Positions 44,419 to 53,099 of a stretch of DNA of 58,040 nucleotides are shown piece by piece. Source of the DNA: Marinoscillum sp. (GTDB taxonomy: Bacteria > Bacteroidota > Bacteroidia > Cytophagales > Cyclobacteriaceae). How positions within the stretch are numbered: the first letter of the stretch is position 1; every line of letters starts with the position of its first letter. Location: contig JAMWZA010000015.1 of the NCBI GenBank assembly GCA_024305105.1, forward strand, positions 1 to 58,040, read 5' to 3'. The notes beneath the pieces are model-generated. The model was not told where the DNA came from and searched no databases. It saw nothing but the letters and a program-made list of their open reading frames with translations. Position numbers and translations under genes: made by a program.

Positions 44419-47103
44419 CTACTCCGCTCTCAAACTCTTCACCGGATTGATTCGCGTGGCTTTCCAGCTGTGGAAGCTGATCACTGCCAGGGCAATCACC
44501 ACCGAGAGCAGCGTGCTCACCCCAAACATGTCCACGCCAATACTCACGCGGTAGGCAAAGTCCTCCAGCCAGATGCGCATCAGCCAGACCGTCAGCGGGA
44601 TGGACAGGAGCACACCCAGCGCCAGTTGCCAGCTAAACGTTTTGGCCAGCAAGCCAAAGATCTGTGCCGGAGAGGCACCAATCACCTTGCGGATGCCTAT
44701 CTCTTTTTCACGGCTATTCACCACTAGTACCGTCAGACCTAGTAAGCCGATCGAAGCGATCAGAATGGAGATCAACGTTGCCACGCCGATCAGCTTGTTG
44801 AGCCGGGCTTCGTTTTCGTACTGGCGAGCGATGTTCTGATCCAGGAATTCATATTCAAGGTTGCGATTCGGGAAGGTGCGCTTCCACTCTTCCTGCAGCA
44901 CGTCATTGACGGTAGTCAGCTGCGTACCTGTGTACTTAAACAGTAGCTTGGGAATGGGCGAATCAGTAAAGTCCGCATCGGAGATTCCCTGAAATACCGG
45001 AATGAGACTTTGGGTAATCACCAGCGGCTCGATCTCTTCGTGCAGTGAGGAATAATGAAAGTCCTCTACCACCCCAATGATGCGGTGCTCACCAAAATCA
45101 TTGCCCGGTAGCTTTTCTTCCAGTGGGTTTTCCAGTCCAAAATACGCCATGGCGGTTTCATTCAGGAGGATCGATTGGCGCTGATCGGCCGTGTTTTCCG
45201 GCTCAAAATTACGACCTTCCACTACCTTCAGGTCAAAAGACTCTACAAAGTCAGCATCCGTTCCCAGCAGTCGAAACCACAGGAAGTTGCCCCGGGTGTC
45301 TTCAAACGCCAGGTGCATCCACCCATTGGAGCCAAACGCATGACTGGACGTGGTAAAATTGGTGAGCTCAGGATGCTTTTTCAGGTTTTGCTGCAGGAGC
45401 GCCGCATTATTTTGAGCACTCGCATAGCGTTCCGTAAACCGTCCTTCCTGATTGGCAAACAAGAGCACGGAAATCACCGCCTCGTATTCATAGCCCAGGT
45501 CCTTGCTTTGCAAATAGCCTATCTGCTTTTGCATGATCAGCGTACTGCTAATGAGCAACACCGTCACCAAAAACTGAAACGTCACCATCACCTTACGCAC
45601 CCAGTGCTTGCCACCAGAAGTGTTGGACGACTGCATGATGGCCATAATCCGCGTATTGGTCAGTACAAAAGACGGGTACAATCCCGCCAGCGTCCCAATC
45701 AGCACACCGATGAGCAGAAACAAGCCCACGTGCCACCAGGCAAACGCATAAACCAGCGAAACGCCCGTCAGCTGATTGAATGTCGGGATACTGAGAATGG
45801 CAATTACCGTCCCCACAATCATCGATACCAACGCCACCAAAATGCTTTCCGTCAGGTACTGGCCCACGAGCAGTTTCTTCCCTGCACCCAGGATTTTGCG
45901 CATGCCCACTTCTTTGGCGCGTTTGATGGATTTCCCAATAGAAAGGGTGGTGTAATTCACACAAGCGATCAGCAATACCAGGAATCCAATGATCCCTAAT
46001 ATGTATACATAAGTCGGGTTACTCACCGGCGCAATGCCCCGCGGAATCTCAGGATTCAGGTGAATGTCCGTCAGCGGCTGAAACCCAACAGTGTACTGGT
46101 CCCGCTCAAAGTCTTCGCCCAGATAGCTCATTAGCACATCCTGAGACTTGTCTTCCACCGATTGGATCGACGCATTTTCTTTCACCAGCACATACGTTTC
46201 CGGACCAATAGACATCCAGCCAGTCATCGCGCCCTCACTAAAAAGTGTACTGTTCAGCTCATTGGAGATCGCCAGATCAAACTGGATGCTGGAGTTCTCT
46301 GGAAGGTCCTGCGCCACCGCCGTGATGGTAAAGCTCGTTTCTTTCTCATTGATGTTGAGGGTGAGGGTTTCCCCAACAGGATTCTGCCGACCAAAGTACT
46401 TTTCTGCATAGGCCTGTGAAATAATTAGATCATACCTTCCTGCCAAAGGACTAGTGGTATTGCCTTCGAGCAATTGGAAATCAAATACTTCAAAGAAATT
46501 TGGGCTGATAATAGACACCGATTCATTGATCCAGTCATCATTCCCTGAGCGTACAGCGAATCCGCGGTTTTGGAACTGCACCACTGCCGCAAACTCGGAA
46601 AATTCTGTTTCAAACAGTGGCTCAAACCGAATAGGTGTGGTCGAGTTGAAAAAGACCCGTCCATCGCCATAGTCTTCGTAGAGATAGGTTCGATAGATCT
46701 TGTACTTCTTTGCATGCATGTGATCAAAACTCAGCTCCTGGGCCACATATAGTCCCATCTGCACAAAGCACAGTATTCCAATAGTTAGTCCCAATACGTT
46801 GAGAAGTGTATTGAATTTATCTCGCCACAGCACACGCGCAGCTACCTTGAAGTTTTGTCCTGTAATCATGGGTAATTGATTTTTGAGTGTTTGATTCTTT
46901 TTGATCGCTGACCACCGAAAGGAGCGCAGCACCAACCAGATGAATAGTCTGTTGGCCGCATTGATGCCTTTCGCTTCCACCCTCCGGTCAAAGAGCTCCA
47001 GCAGGTCGCCCTCCAGGTCTTCCAGCAGCTCCGGTTTGCAGTACCAGTGCAGCAAGCGCATCGCCCATCGTGGTGGGTCAGTATGGTTGGTTTTTTTGGT
47101 CAT
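44419..47103 (-). CDS. FtsX/MacB-type ABC transporter permease with N-terminal PadR-associated extension
   Basis: 894 residues. The first 80 residues (PPRWAMRLLHWYCKPELLEDLEGDLLELFDRR) match the prefix domain found on permeases that pair with PadR regulators. Then come two FtsX modules. Each has a membrane segment, a periplasmic MacB_PCD-like domain, and a bundle of three membrane segments with the family pattern KEVGMRKILGAGKKLLVGQYL or EIGIRKVIGASPAQIFGLL. No ATPase is encoded beside it, so the ABC subunit must come from elsewhere. The gene returns to the G+C-richer composition of the chromosome, marking the end of the A+T-rich island. It is preceded by four tandem repeats and padR. Confidence 0.9.
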   Translation of the reverse strand: MTKKTNHTDPPRWAMRLLHWYCKPELLEDLEGDLLELFDRRVEAKGINAANRLFIWLVLRSFRWSAIKKNQTLKNQLPMITGQNFKVAARVLWRDKFNTLLNVLGLTIGILCFVQMGLYVAQELSFDHMHAKKYKIYRTYLYEDYGDGRVFFNSTTPIRFEPLFETEFSEFAAVVQFQNRGFAVRSGNDDWINESVSIISPNFFEVFDFQLLEGNTTSPLAGRYDLIISQAYAEKYFGRQNPVGETLTLNINEKETSFTITAVAQDLPENSSIQFDLAISNELNSTLFSEGAMTGWMSIGPETYVLVKENASIQSVEDKSQDVLMSYLGEDFERDQYTVGFQPLTDIHLNPEIPRGIAPVSNPTYVYILGIIGFLVLLIACVNYTTLSIGKSIKRAKEVGMRKILGAGKKLLVGQYLTESILVALVSMIVGTVIAILSIPTFNQLTGVSLVYAFAWWHVGLFLLIGVLIGTLAGLYPSFVLTNTRIMAIMQSSNTSGGKHWVRKVMVTFQFLVTVLLISSTLIMQKQIGYLQSKDLGYEYEAVISVLLFANQEGRFTERYASAQNNAALLQQNLKKHPELTNFTTSSHAFGSNGWMHLAFEDTRGNFLWFRLLGTDADFVESFDLKVVEGRNFEPENTADQRQSILLNETAMAYFGLENPLEEKLPGNDFGEHRIIGVVEDFHYSSLHEEIEPLVITQSLIPVFQGISDADFTDSPIPKLLFKYTGTQLTTVNDVLQEEWKRTFPNRNLEYEFLDQNIARQYENEARLNKLIGVATLISILIASIGLLGLTVLVVNSREKEIGIRKVIGASPAQIFGLLAKTFSWQLALGVLLSIPLTVWLMRIWLEDFAYRVSIGVDMFGVSTLLSVVIALAVISFHSWKATRINPVKSLRAE

Positions 47104-47111
47104 TTTGTTTT

Positions 47112-47504
47112 AACCGCAGAGAAAAGGATGACTCAGAGGTTTATTTACTCTGTTCTCTCAGTGACCTCTGTGGTTAAGCATTCTTATCAATTATTTCCTT
47201 TCTTGTCGCATATTTTTCTAACCGCAGAGAAAAGGAGGGCCCAGAGGTTTATCTACTCTCATCTCTCAGTGCCCTCTGTGGTTAAGCATTCTTATCAATT
47301 ATTTTCTTTCATGTCGCATATTTTTCTAACCGCAGAGAAAAGGATGACTCAGAGGTTTATTTACTCTGTTTTCTCCGTTATCTCCGTGGTTGACCACTCT
47401 TATCATTTACTTTCTTTCTTGTCGCATATTTTTCTAACCGCAGAGAAAAGGAGGGCTCAGAGGTTTATTTACTCTGTTCTCTCAGTGCACTCTGTGGTTA
47501 AGAA
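47112..47504. repeat. Four tandem 108-bp repeats between padR and the permease gene
   Basis: Units begin at 47112, 47220, 47328 and 47436, an exact 108-bp period; the fourth is cut short. Each unit starts AACCGCAGAGAAAAGGA and later carries CTCTGTGGTT or CTCCGTGGTT, so each can fold into a hairpin. Units 1 and 3 share GGATGACTCAGAGG, while units 2 and 4 share GGAGGG(C/T)(C)CAGAGG. Because 108 is a multiple of three, a 166-codon frame is open across the array, but it only translates the repeat. A fifth half-unit (AACCGCAGAGAAAAGGAGGATT) lies at about 47875-47896, before padR. Confidence 0.92.
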
Positions 47505-47526
47505 TTTGGTGTTCTCCGTGGTTTTA

Positions 47527-47859
47527 TCAAACCCCGAAGAAGGTTAGTTTCGGTAGCTTCTGATACAGCTCCATGCGCACGGCCATGTTGTCATCCAGCA
47601 CGGCTCTGCCTGCAGGAGTCATGGTGAAATAGCGCTTGCGCCGACCACCACGTTCTTTTGTAGCACCACGCATTTCTGATTTCACCAAGCCCTTTTTTTC
47701 AAGCCTGCGCAGCACAGAGTGAATGGCTGTCACGTCCATCTTGCGACCGGTTTTTTCCACCAGCTCATCCAATATGGCCACTGCGTAGGCCTCCTCCAGC
47801 AGAGATCCTACTGTAAGTAGTACTAGTTCTTCCAGTTCGCCTATCGATTCTCCTTTCAT
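47527..47859 (-). CDS. PadR-family transcriptional regulator
   Basis: 110 residues, the short (subfamily 1-like) PadR form with a winged helix: GELEELVLLTVGSLLEEAYAVAILDELVEKTGRKMDVTAIHSVLRRLEKKGLVKSE and the wing GGRRKRYFTMTPAGRAVL. PadR/permease pairs of this kind are repeated in many Bacteroidota genomes; PadR is expected to repress the pair. The permease gene lies downstream on the same strand past the tandem repeats. A probable promoter with palindromic sites lies 330 bp upstream (48179-48220). Confidence 0.92.
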   Translation of the reverse strand: MKGESIGELEELVLLTVGSLLEEAYAVAILDELVEKTGRKMDVTAIHSVLRRLEKKGLVKSEMRGATKERGGRRKRYFTMTPAGRAVLDDNMAVRMELYQKLPKLTFFGV

Positions 47860-48178
47860 AATTCTATTCTTCTTAACCGCAGAGAAAAGGAGGATTCAAA
47901 GTCTATCCCTAATCCTACGTACTCAATAATTAATTACGTCCATTTGCACAGTGAGACTCCCCTATAATCGCAACTCAACACACTAAATAATTTTAGTCTT
48001 CACTGGCGATTCGGGGAGTGACGTTCACTTGAGTTGTGGTAGTTAACCACATCAAAGCACCTCAACATCTCCAATATCTAAAGGGAGCTACTTCATCTCT
48101 AAATTCAGTTTGGTTTCCATTAACTTCTCAAGTTCTATGAAATTCAGGTAGTCCAAAGGTCAAATCAAACGAAGTTTG
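47860..48178. other. Long leader or spacer upstream of padR
   Basis: Holds the half-unit of the 108-bp repeat (47875-47896) and ATCTAAAGGGAG (48078-48089), a degenerate copy of the CCCTAAAGGG palindrome. No ORF worth reporting is present. Confidence 0.5.
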
Positions 48179-48220
48179 TTGTACAAACGTACAAGTTATA
48201 TATTTTGTTGCTTTGTACAA
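48179..48220 (-). promoter_or_regulatory. Probable padR promoter with overlapping palindromic operator
   Basis: On the minus strand TTG (48218-48220), 19 bp, then TAACTTGT (48191-48198), near the Bacteroidota consensus. The palindrome TTGTACAA (48213-48220) covers the -33 region. A second inverted repeat, TTGTAC-N4-GTACAA (48179-48194), covers the -7 region and start point. A repressor bound there would block its own promoter, as PadR proteins commonly do. Confidence 0.5.
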
Positions 48221-48224
48221 GAAA

Positions 48225-48746
48225 TTAAACCCCTAAATCCCTGATGGGGACTTCTGGTGCCTTTCTCTGAAAACAACTTATGGATAAAATTCCCAACCCT
48301 TTGGGAAATTGACTCATTCTTAGCGAGCAATCATAGTATCCCCTGTAGGGGTTCAGGGGTGGTGCAGTATTGTTCTTCTTTAGAATCTGATGAATTCGTT
48401 TAATGACGTTTTCAGTATTGTTCAGAACTTCTTCATTCTTGAAACGCAAGACAGTCAATCCAAGATCATTCATAATCTGGTCTCGTTCAGCGTCGTAAGA
48501 CTTATTCTCTTCCAGATCATGTATTCCACCATCAACTTCAATCACGAGACAATTTGAATGGCAATAAAAATCAGCAATGAAGTTGTAAATAGGGTGTTGC
48601 CTGCGAAACTTGACACCAAGTTTCTTTTTAGCCAGATGCCTCCAAAGCTCACTTTCTGCTGGCGTAGAATTTGATCTCAGCTCTTTTGCTTTCTCGAAAA
48701 GAAATGGAGAAGCACCAAAGAACATCCCGTTTTCAAAGTGATTCAT
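48225..48746 (-). CDS. DUF559 (Vsr-fold) endonuclease-domain protein
   Basis: 173 residues. The DUF559 domain covers about 15-122: AKELRSNSTPAESELWRHLAKKKLGVKFRRQHPI, FIADFYCHSNCLVIEVDGGIHD and LGLTVLRFKNEEVL. The Glu of TPAESELW, Asp of FIADFY and Glu of VIEVDGG form the PD-(D/E)XK-like site related to Vsr and very-short-patch nucleases. The last 50 residues (after LKKNN) are not domain sequence; they are read from palindromic repeat DNA. A 38-bp direct repeat lies both in this 3' part (48340-48377) and upstream of the gene (48825-48862). Function is unknown; a link to repair or to repeat spread is possible. Confidence 0.85.
   Translation of the reverse strand: MNHFENGMFFGASPFLFEKAKELRSNSTPAESELWRHLAKKKLGVKFRRQHPIYNFIADFYCHSNCLVIEVDGGIHDLEENKSYDAERDQIMNDLGLTVLRFKNEEVLNNTENVIKRIHQILKKNNTAPPLNPYRGYYDCSLRMSQFPKGLGILSISCFQRKAPEVPIRDLGV
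48340..48377 (+). repeat. 38-bp direct repeat, copy inside the DUF559 gene
   Basis: Starts CCCCTGTAGGGG and runs through TCAGGGGTGGTGCAGTATTG. Only about four of 38 bases differ from the copy at 48825-48862. It encodes the segment just after the DUF559 domain. Confidence 0.88.
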
Positions 48747-49114
48747 AACGGAAAATAGTAATTTTCATCATGCTAATATGATATCCCATTAGGATTCTTC
48801 TACCTGACAAAGCAATAATAATTACCCCTTTAGGGGATCAGGGGTGATGCAGTATTGTGCTTGCACCACGCGCTAAGAAGGGAAGAATCACTCAATACAA
48901 TAAATAAAGTGGTTAATCCTTAACTTAATAGCATTAGCCCCTCTCAAGAGGGGAGCATTAAATCTCTGAAAAACGTAGGAGGTAATAAGTTTTCAGTCAA
49001 CCTACCCTCTGTGACACCAAACATCTCCCGTTATGACCTGAGTCATTCCCGATCAGGTGTTCAGAAGTTTCCTTTGACGCAGCTTTTGTCTTAAACGAAA
49101 AAAAACCCTTACGC
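48747..49114. other. Spacer before nrdJ with the second 38-bp repeat and hairpins
   Basis: Contains the repeat copy at 48825-48862 (starting with the palindrome CCCCTTTAGGGG, 48825-48836), a hairpin CCCCTCTCAAGAGGGG near 48941-48956, and CCTGA/TCAGG near 49038-49060. I looked for a cobalamin riboswitch and an NrdR box ahead of nrdJ and found neither. Confidence 0.55.
48825..48862 (+). repeat. 38-bp direct repeat, copy upstream of the DUF559 gene
   Basis: Starts CCCCTTTAGGGG and runs through TCAGGGGTGATGCAGTATTG. It lies 78 bp before the DUF559 start codon, so the two copies bracket the nuclease domain. Confidence 0.88.
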
Positions 49115-51652
49115 ATGTCTGATACCCTCCTTGAAAACTCCACTTACTCACACCAAGATGTGCTGGACGCAGCTCTCCTATACTTCGGTGGCGATGAACT
49201 GGCCGCCACTACCTGGATCAACAAATACTGCATGACCAACGACGAGCATCAGTACGTGGAACTAACACCAGACGAGATGCACGAACGCATGGCTACCGAG
49301 TTTTCCCGGATCGAAACGAACTATCAGCAACTCAAAGTGGATAAGTCCCTACTTAGCGAATACGGTCAGCGCCGAAAACCACTAAAAGAATCTGTCATTT
49401 ATGAGCTTTTCAAAGACTTTAAATTTCTAATTCCACAGGGAAGTGTTATGGCCTTGTTGGGCAATCCCTTTCTCACGGGATCTTTGAGCAATTGCGTCGT
49501 AATCGATGCGCCTGTCGATTCTTATGGCGGGATTTTCCAAACCGATCAGCAGATCGCACAGCTGTGTAAGCGTCGCTGTGGTGTGGGTTTTGATCTGTCC
49601 ACCATCCGTCCAAAAGGGTTGTCCGTGCACAATGCTGCTGGTACTTCCTCTGGCATTGTCTCGTTTATGGAGCGGTTTTCTAACACTACCCGAGAAGTTA
49701 GTCAGAACGGTCGCCGTGGTGCATTAATGCTGACCATCGATATTGCGCATCCGGATATAGAGGATTTCATCAGCGTCAAGCAGGATCTGACCAAAGTGAC
49801 AGGAGCAAATATCTCTGTACGCGTTTCGGACGAATTCATGCAGGCCGTTCACACAGGTGACTCTTTCACCCTGCGATGGCCCCTGGATGCTGGCAGTCCA
49901 TCATTGACCAAAACGATCAACGCAAAAGAACTGTGGGATCAAATCATCCATTCAGCTCACAACACTGCAGAGCCAGGGATTATCTTTTGGGACAAACAGC
50001 ACATTTATAGCACCTCTTCTGTTTATCCTGAATTCGAAAATGCATCGACTAATCCATGTTCAGAAATCGCCATGCAGCCCAACGACTCCTGTCGACTAAT
50101 GGCACTCAATCTGTTTAGCTTCATCAAGCAACCGTTTACGTCGGAAGCGCGGTTTAACTACGACCTGTTTTATGAAGTGGTCTATGAAGGCCAGCGATTG
50201 ATGGACGATCTGGTGGACCTGGAGCTGGAACACGTGACCCGGATCATCGAAAAGATTGCCAATGATCCGGAACCTGGTCATATCAAACATGTGGAGGCCG
50301 ACACCTGGAACCACCTGCACAGCAATGGCAAGAGGGGGCGCAGAACAGGGCTTGGCTTCACAGCCCTGGCAGATACCTTAGCGGGACTGGGAATTAAGTT
50401 TGACAGTGACAAAGCCCTGGAAATGGTCCGGAAAATCATGCGGACCAAATGTCAGGCTGAGTTCGAAAGCTCAATAGACATGGCCATAGAGCGTGGTGCG
50501 TTTGATTCCTTCGATCCCGAAATAGAAAAAACCTCCGCTTTTATTGCCTTTTTGGAGAAGGAATTTCCGGCTACATATGAGCGGATGATGAAACATGGTC
50601 GCCGCAATATTTCTCTTTCCACCGTGGCGCCAACAGGTACTGTTAGCCTATTGGCACAAACGTCCTCTGGGATAGAACCCGTCTTCATGTTGTCTTATAA
50701 ACGACGTAGAAAAGCCACAGACTCTTCTGACAAAGCATCTACCTTCGTGGATGAGTCTGGCGACCGATGGGAGGAGTTTGATGTTTACCACACCAAACTA
50801 AATAACTGGAAAGCCTTGTATCCCAACAAGTCCGTTGACGAAAGTCCATATGCCGGAGCCACCGCACCTGAGATTGACTGGCAGAAACGCATCGAACTTC
50901 AAGCACTCATTCAAAAGTATGTGACACACTCTATCAGTTCCACCATAAATCTACCAGCACATACCAGCAAGGAAGAAGTAGATGAGATCTACCAGCAAGC
51001 CTGGCGACATGGTCTCAAAGGAATTACCGTATATCGTGATGGTTCGCGCAGTGGTGTACTCGTTAGCCAGGATGAAGAAAGCGAAGGCAATATCATCGAA
51101 ACGAAGGCTCCGAAGCGACCCAAAGAGCTTACTGCTAAAGTGGTGCGTTTTCAAAATGAAAAGGAAAGCTGGATGGCCTTTGTGGGACTGTTGAATGGCA
51201 AGCCTTATGAAATCTTTACTGGTCGGGCAGAAGATTCCTTTGCGCTACCCGGCTATGTCAAAAATGGCTGGATCATTCGGACCAAAGATGGAATGACCAA
51301 CAAGACACGGTATGATTTCCGATTCGTGGATAGCCAGGGATACGAAGTGCTCATTGCCGGACTTTCCCGATCATTCGATCAGCAGTTCTGGAACTATGCC
51401 AAGCTTATCTCTGGAATCCTGCGTCATGGCATGCCACTAGTGGATATCATTCATCTGATAGACAACCTTAATTTTGATCGAAACCACATCAACACATGGA
51501 AGAATGGCGTGAATCGGGCGTTAAAAAAATTCATTCCCGAAGGCACGCAAGCAAAAGATCACCTCTGTCCCGAATGTGGCGATGAAGAAGGATTGATTTT
51601 TGAAGAGGGATGTCTGAAGTGTAAGAACTGTGGCCACTCGAAGTGTAATTGA
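49115..51652 (+). CDS. nrdJ: Adenosylcobalamin-dependent (class II) ribonucleotide reductase
   Basis: 845 residues. Converts ribonucleotides to deoxyribonucleotides with a B12-derived radical, with or without oxygen. Seen in the sequence: first redox Cys C127 in LSNCVV, the active-site loop N313-P-C315-S-E317, the phosphate-binding RNISLSTVAPTGTVSLL, and a C-terminal zinc-ribbon (LCPECGDEE, CLKCKNCGHSKC). A domain of about 120 residues before the ribbon (TAKVVRFQNEKESWMAFVGLLNGKPYEIFTG) is typical of the long NrdJ type. The gene stands alone and is convergent with the outer-membrane operon. It requires cobalamin, made or imported by functions outside this window. Confidence 0.97.
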   Translation: MSDTLLENSTYSHQDVLDAALLYFGGDELAATTWINKYCMTNDEHQYVELTPDEMHERMATEFSRIETNYQQLKVDKSLLSEYGQRRKPLKESVIYELFKDFKFLIPQGSVMALLGNPFLTGSLSNCVVIDAPVDSYGGIFQTDQQIAQLCKRRCGVGFDLSTIRPKGLSVHNAAGTSSGIVSFMERFSNTTREVSQNGRRGALMLTIDIAHPDIEDFISVKQDLTKVTGANISVRVSDEFMQAVHTGDSFTLRWPLDAGSPSLTKTINAKELWDQIIHSAHNTAEPGIIFWDKQHIYSTSSVYPEFENASTNPCSEIAMQPNDSCRLMALNLFSFIKQPFTSEARFNYDLFYEVVYEGQRLMDDLVDLELEHVTRIIEKIANDPEPGHIKHVEADTWNHLHSNGKRGRRTGLGFTALADTLAGLGIKFDSDKALEMVRKIMRTKCQAEFESSIDMAIERGAFDSFDPEIEKTSAFIAFLEKEFPATYERMMKHGRRNISLSTVAPTGTVSLLAQTSSGIEPVFMLSYKRRRKATDSSDKASTFVDESGDRWEEFDVYHTKLNNWKALYPNKSVDESPYAGATAPEIDWQKRIELQALIQKYVTHSISSTINLPAHTSKEEVDEIYQQAWRHGLKGITVYRDGSRSGVLVSQDEESEGNIIETKAPKRPKELTAKVVRFQNEKESWMAFVGLLNGKPYEIFTGRAEDSFALPGYVKNGWIIRTKDGMTNKTRYDFRFVDSQGYEVLIAGLSRSFDQQFWNYAKLISGILRHGMPLVDIIHLIDNLNFDRNHINTWKNGVNRALKKFIPEGTQAKDHLCPECGDEEGLIFEEGCLKCKNCGHSKCN

Positions 51653-51678
51653 GAAGCGTTTAATTTTGGTGTGTCTTT

Positions 51679-52350
51679 TCAGCGTTTGTTCTTTCTGATG
51701 AGAATGAACCCAACCTTAGCACCGATGGTCATAAAAAAATGTTGACCAAAATCGTATTCGTTCAGGAACCGATTGCGCTCCACGATGGTGGCTCCTGTAA
51801 AGGCAGAATTTCCATCAAGCTTCATGACGTATTCGCCAAAACCAATGTCTCCCTCCAGGATGAATCGATCAAACCGAGCCTGAGCACCGAGCCGGACCTG
51901 ATACGCATAGCGTTTCGTCACAAAATCACCAGTGAAATTGCGGTAATATACACATCGACCATTTTCACATTCATAGCCTAGAATGTACTGATCAGAAATG
52001 GTCAGATTTCGGTATTGAAAATCAGCTCCTGTATAGAAAAATATGTTTTGTTCATGAATTGGGTAAAAACGAAAGCCTCCGCGATATTTAAAGCTCTCAC
52101 GAATGTCCACATCAAAATGCGACCGAACTTCACTTACAAATCCGACTTCCTGAGTAATGGACAGGTACCTGGTAAATGGAGAAAACTCCAACGAAGCAAG
52201 CACGGAGGGATCTTCTGGATTAATAAAGTTTGCAAAATCAACTTTCACGCTTAGCAGTGGATAAGGATCCTGCTGACGTGTGCTGTCGTATTGGGCATTT
52301 GACTGAAAAACACATGCCAGTGTAAACAGAACTGTGATGAAGGTTTTCAT
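51679..52350 (-). CDS. Outer membrane beta-barrel-like protein, last gene of a coupled operon
   Basis: 223 residues with a signal peptide (MKTFITVLFTLACVFQSNAQ). The rest alternates polar and aromatic residues in strands (LLSVKVDFANF, RYLSITQEVGFV, GGFRFYPIHEQNIFFYTGADFQY, FMTIGAKVGFIL), consistent with a small 8- to 10-strand barrel. A Cys pair occurs in YECENGRCVYY. No specific family recognised. Its ATG overlaps the stop of the LVIVD lipoprotein gene as ATGA, so it is translated together with it. Confidence 0.75.
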   Translation of the reverse strand: MKTFITVLFTLACVFQSNAQYDSTRQQDPYPLLSVKVDFANFINPEDPSVLASLEFSPFTRYLSITQEVGFVSEVRSHFDVDIRESFKYRGGFRFYPIHEQNIFFYTGADFQYRNLTISDQYILGYECENGRCVYYRNFTGDFVTKRYAYQVRLGAQARFDRFILEGDIGFGEYVMKLDGNSAFTGATIVERNRFLNEYDFGQHFFMTIGAKVGFILIRKNKR

Positions 52351-53099
52351 TTGAGGACACTTAGTAAATTCAGGGAATCTGCTGCTACTCCATACTGATG
52401 GATTCCCTGACTTTGGGTGACAATTAGATGCTGCGGCAGAGCGATCATATCATTTGCTGGCACATTCGTGTAGAAAGTGTCCAAAACAGGAGCATAAGGA
52501 ACTGTAAGGTCAAATCGCTTTAAGCCAAATATTCCTTCACCGACAAACAGTTGATTTTCGTAAAACGCCAGGCCTCGTGGGCTGATCATGTCAAGTGTAT
52601 CTACGGCCTCTGGGTTCTCTACGTCAGCAATGTTGAGTGTAATCAACCGATTTACATTTTCACCTCGACAGTCAGTACCACCACGGATAGTGAGATATGC
52701 AAAGCCTTGATTGGCGATCACTGGATCACAAGCCGTTTGGTGTTCATAGCGAGATAAGAATTCGGGTGAAGCCGGATTGGTAATATCATATAGATAAACA
52801 CCAGATTCTGCACCAATGAAAAGATTATTGCCGAATGCAAAGATCGTTTCCAGGTCTCCAAGTGTTGGCAGAGAAGCAACCTCCACTGCTGACTTGTCTT
52901 CACTGCTTAAGTCCAGCACTTTTAGCCGATCATCCGTAGCGATGTATAGATAATTGTTTTTGATAATGAATCTGGAAGTGGAACCCGCAATCCCAACAAC
53001 TCCAGCAGCCCCATCTCCTGGCCCAAAAAAGTCAACGCCTCCATCTTCAGATGCACAACCGCCACAAATAACCAAAATTAGAATAGCTAGTTTTCTCAT
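52347..53099 (-). CDS. LVIVD-repeat beta-propeller lipoprotein
   Basis: 250 residues from the ATG at 53099 (MRKLAILILVICGGC, lipobox CGGC). This start is preferred because it overlaps the previous stop as ATGA. The body has propeller blades of the LVIVD kind (YLYIATDDRLKVLDLS, LFIGAESGVYLYDITNPASPEFLSRYE, GLKRFDLTVPYAPVL, HLIVTQSQGIHQYGV). These are often surface lipoproteins of Bacteroidota with no assigned role. Middle gene of the three-gene coupled unit 53638 to 51679. Confidence 0.82.
   Translation of the reverse strand: MRKLAILILVICGGCASEDGGVDFFGPGDGAAGVVGIAGSTSRFIIKNNYLYIATDDRLKVLDLSSEDKSAVEVASLPTLGDLETIFAFGNNLFIGAESGVYLYDITNPASPEFLSRYEHQTACDPVIANQGFAYLTIRGGTDCRGENVNRLITLNIADVENPEAVDTLDMISPRGLAFYENQLFVGEGIFGLKRFDLTVPYAPVLDTFYTNVPANDMIALPQHLIVTQSQGIHQYGVAADSLNLLSVLK

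Noticed and set aside
45175-45999. 274-codon plus-strand frame opposite the FtsX-type permease
   Set aside because: Composition is rich in His, Gln and Arg, typical of an antisense shadow, and the permease frame shows clear family motifs.
47112-47504. CRISPR array
   Set aside because: The 108-bp units are repeated in full without unique spacers, and no cas gene is near.
47047-47547. 166-codon plus-strand frame with four similar 36-residue blocks
   Set aside because: It only reads the 108-bp tandem repeat, which stays open because 108 is divisible by three, and it starts inside the permease gene.
48863-49114. Cobalamin riboswitch ahead of nrdJ
   Set aside because: None of the conserved B12-box or core stretches could be found on the plus strand, although nrdJ needs the cofactor.
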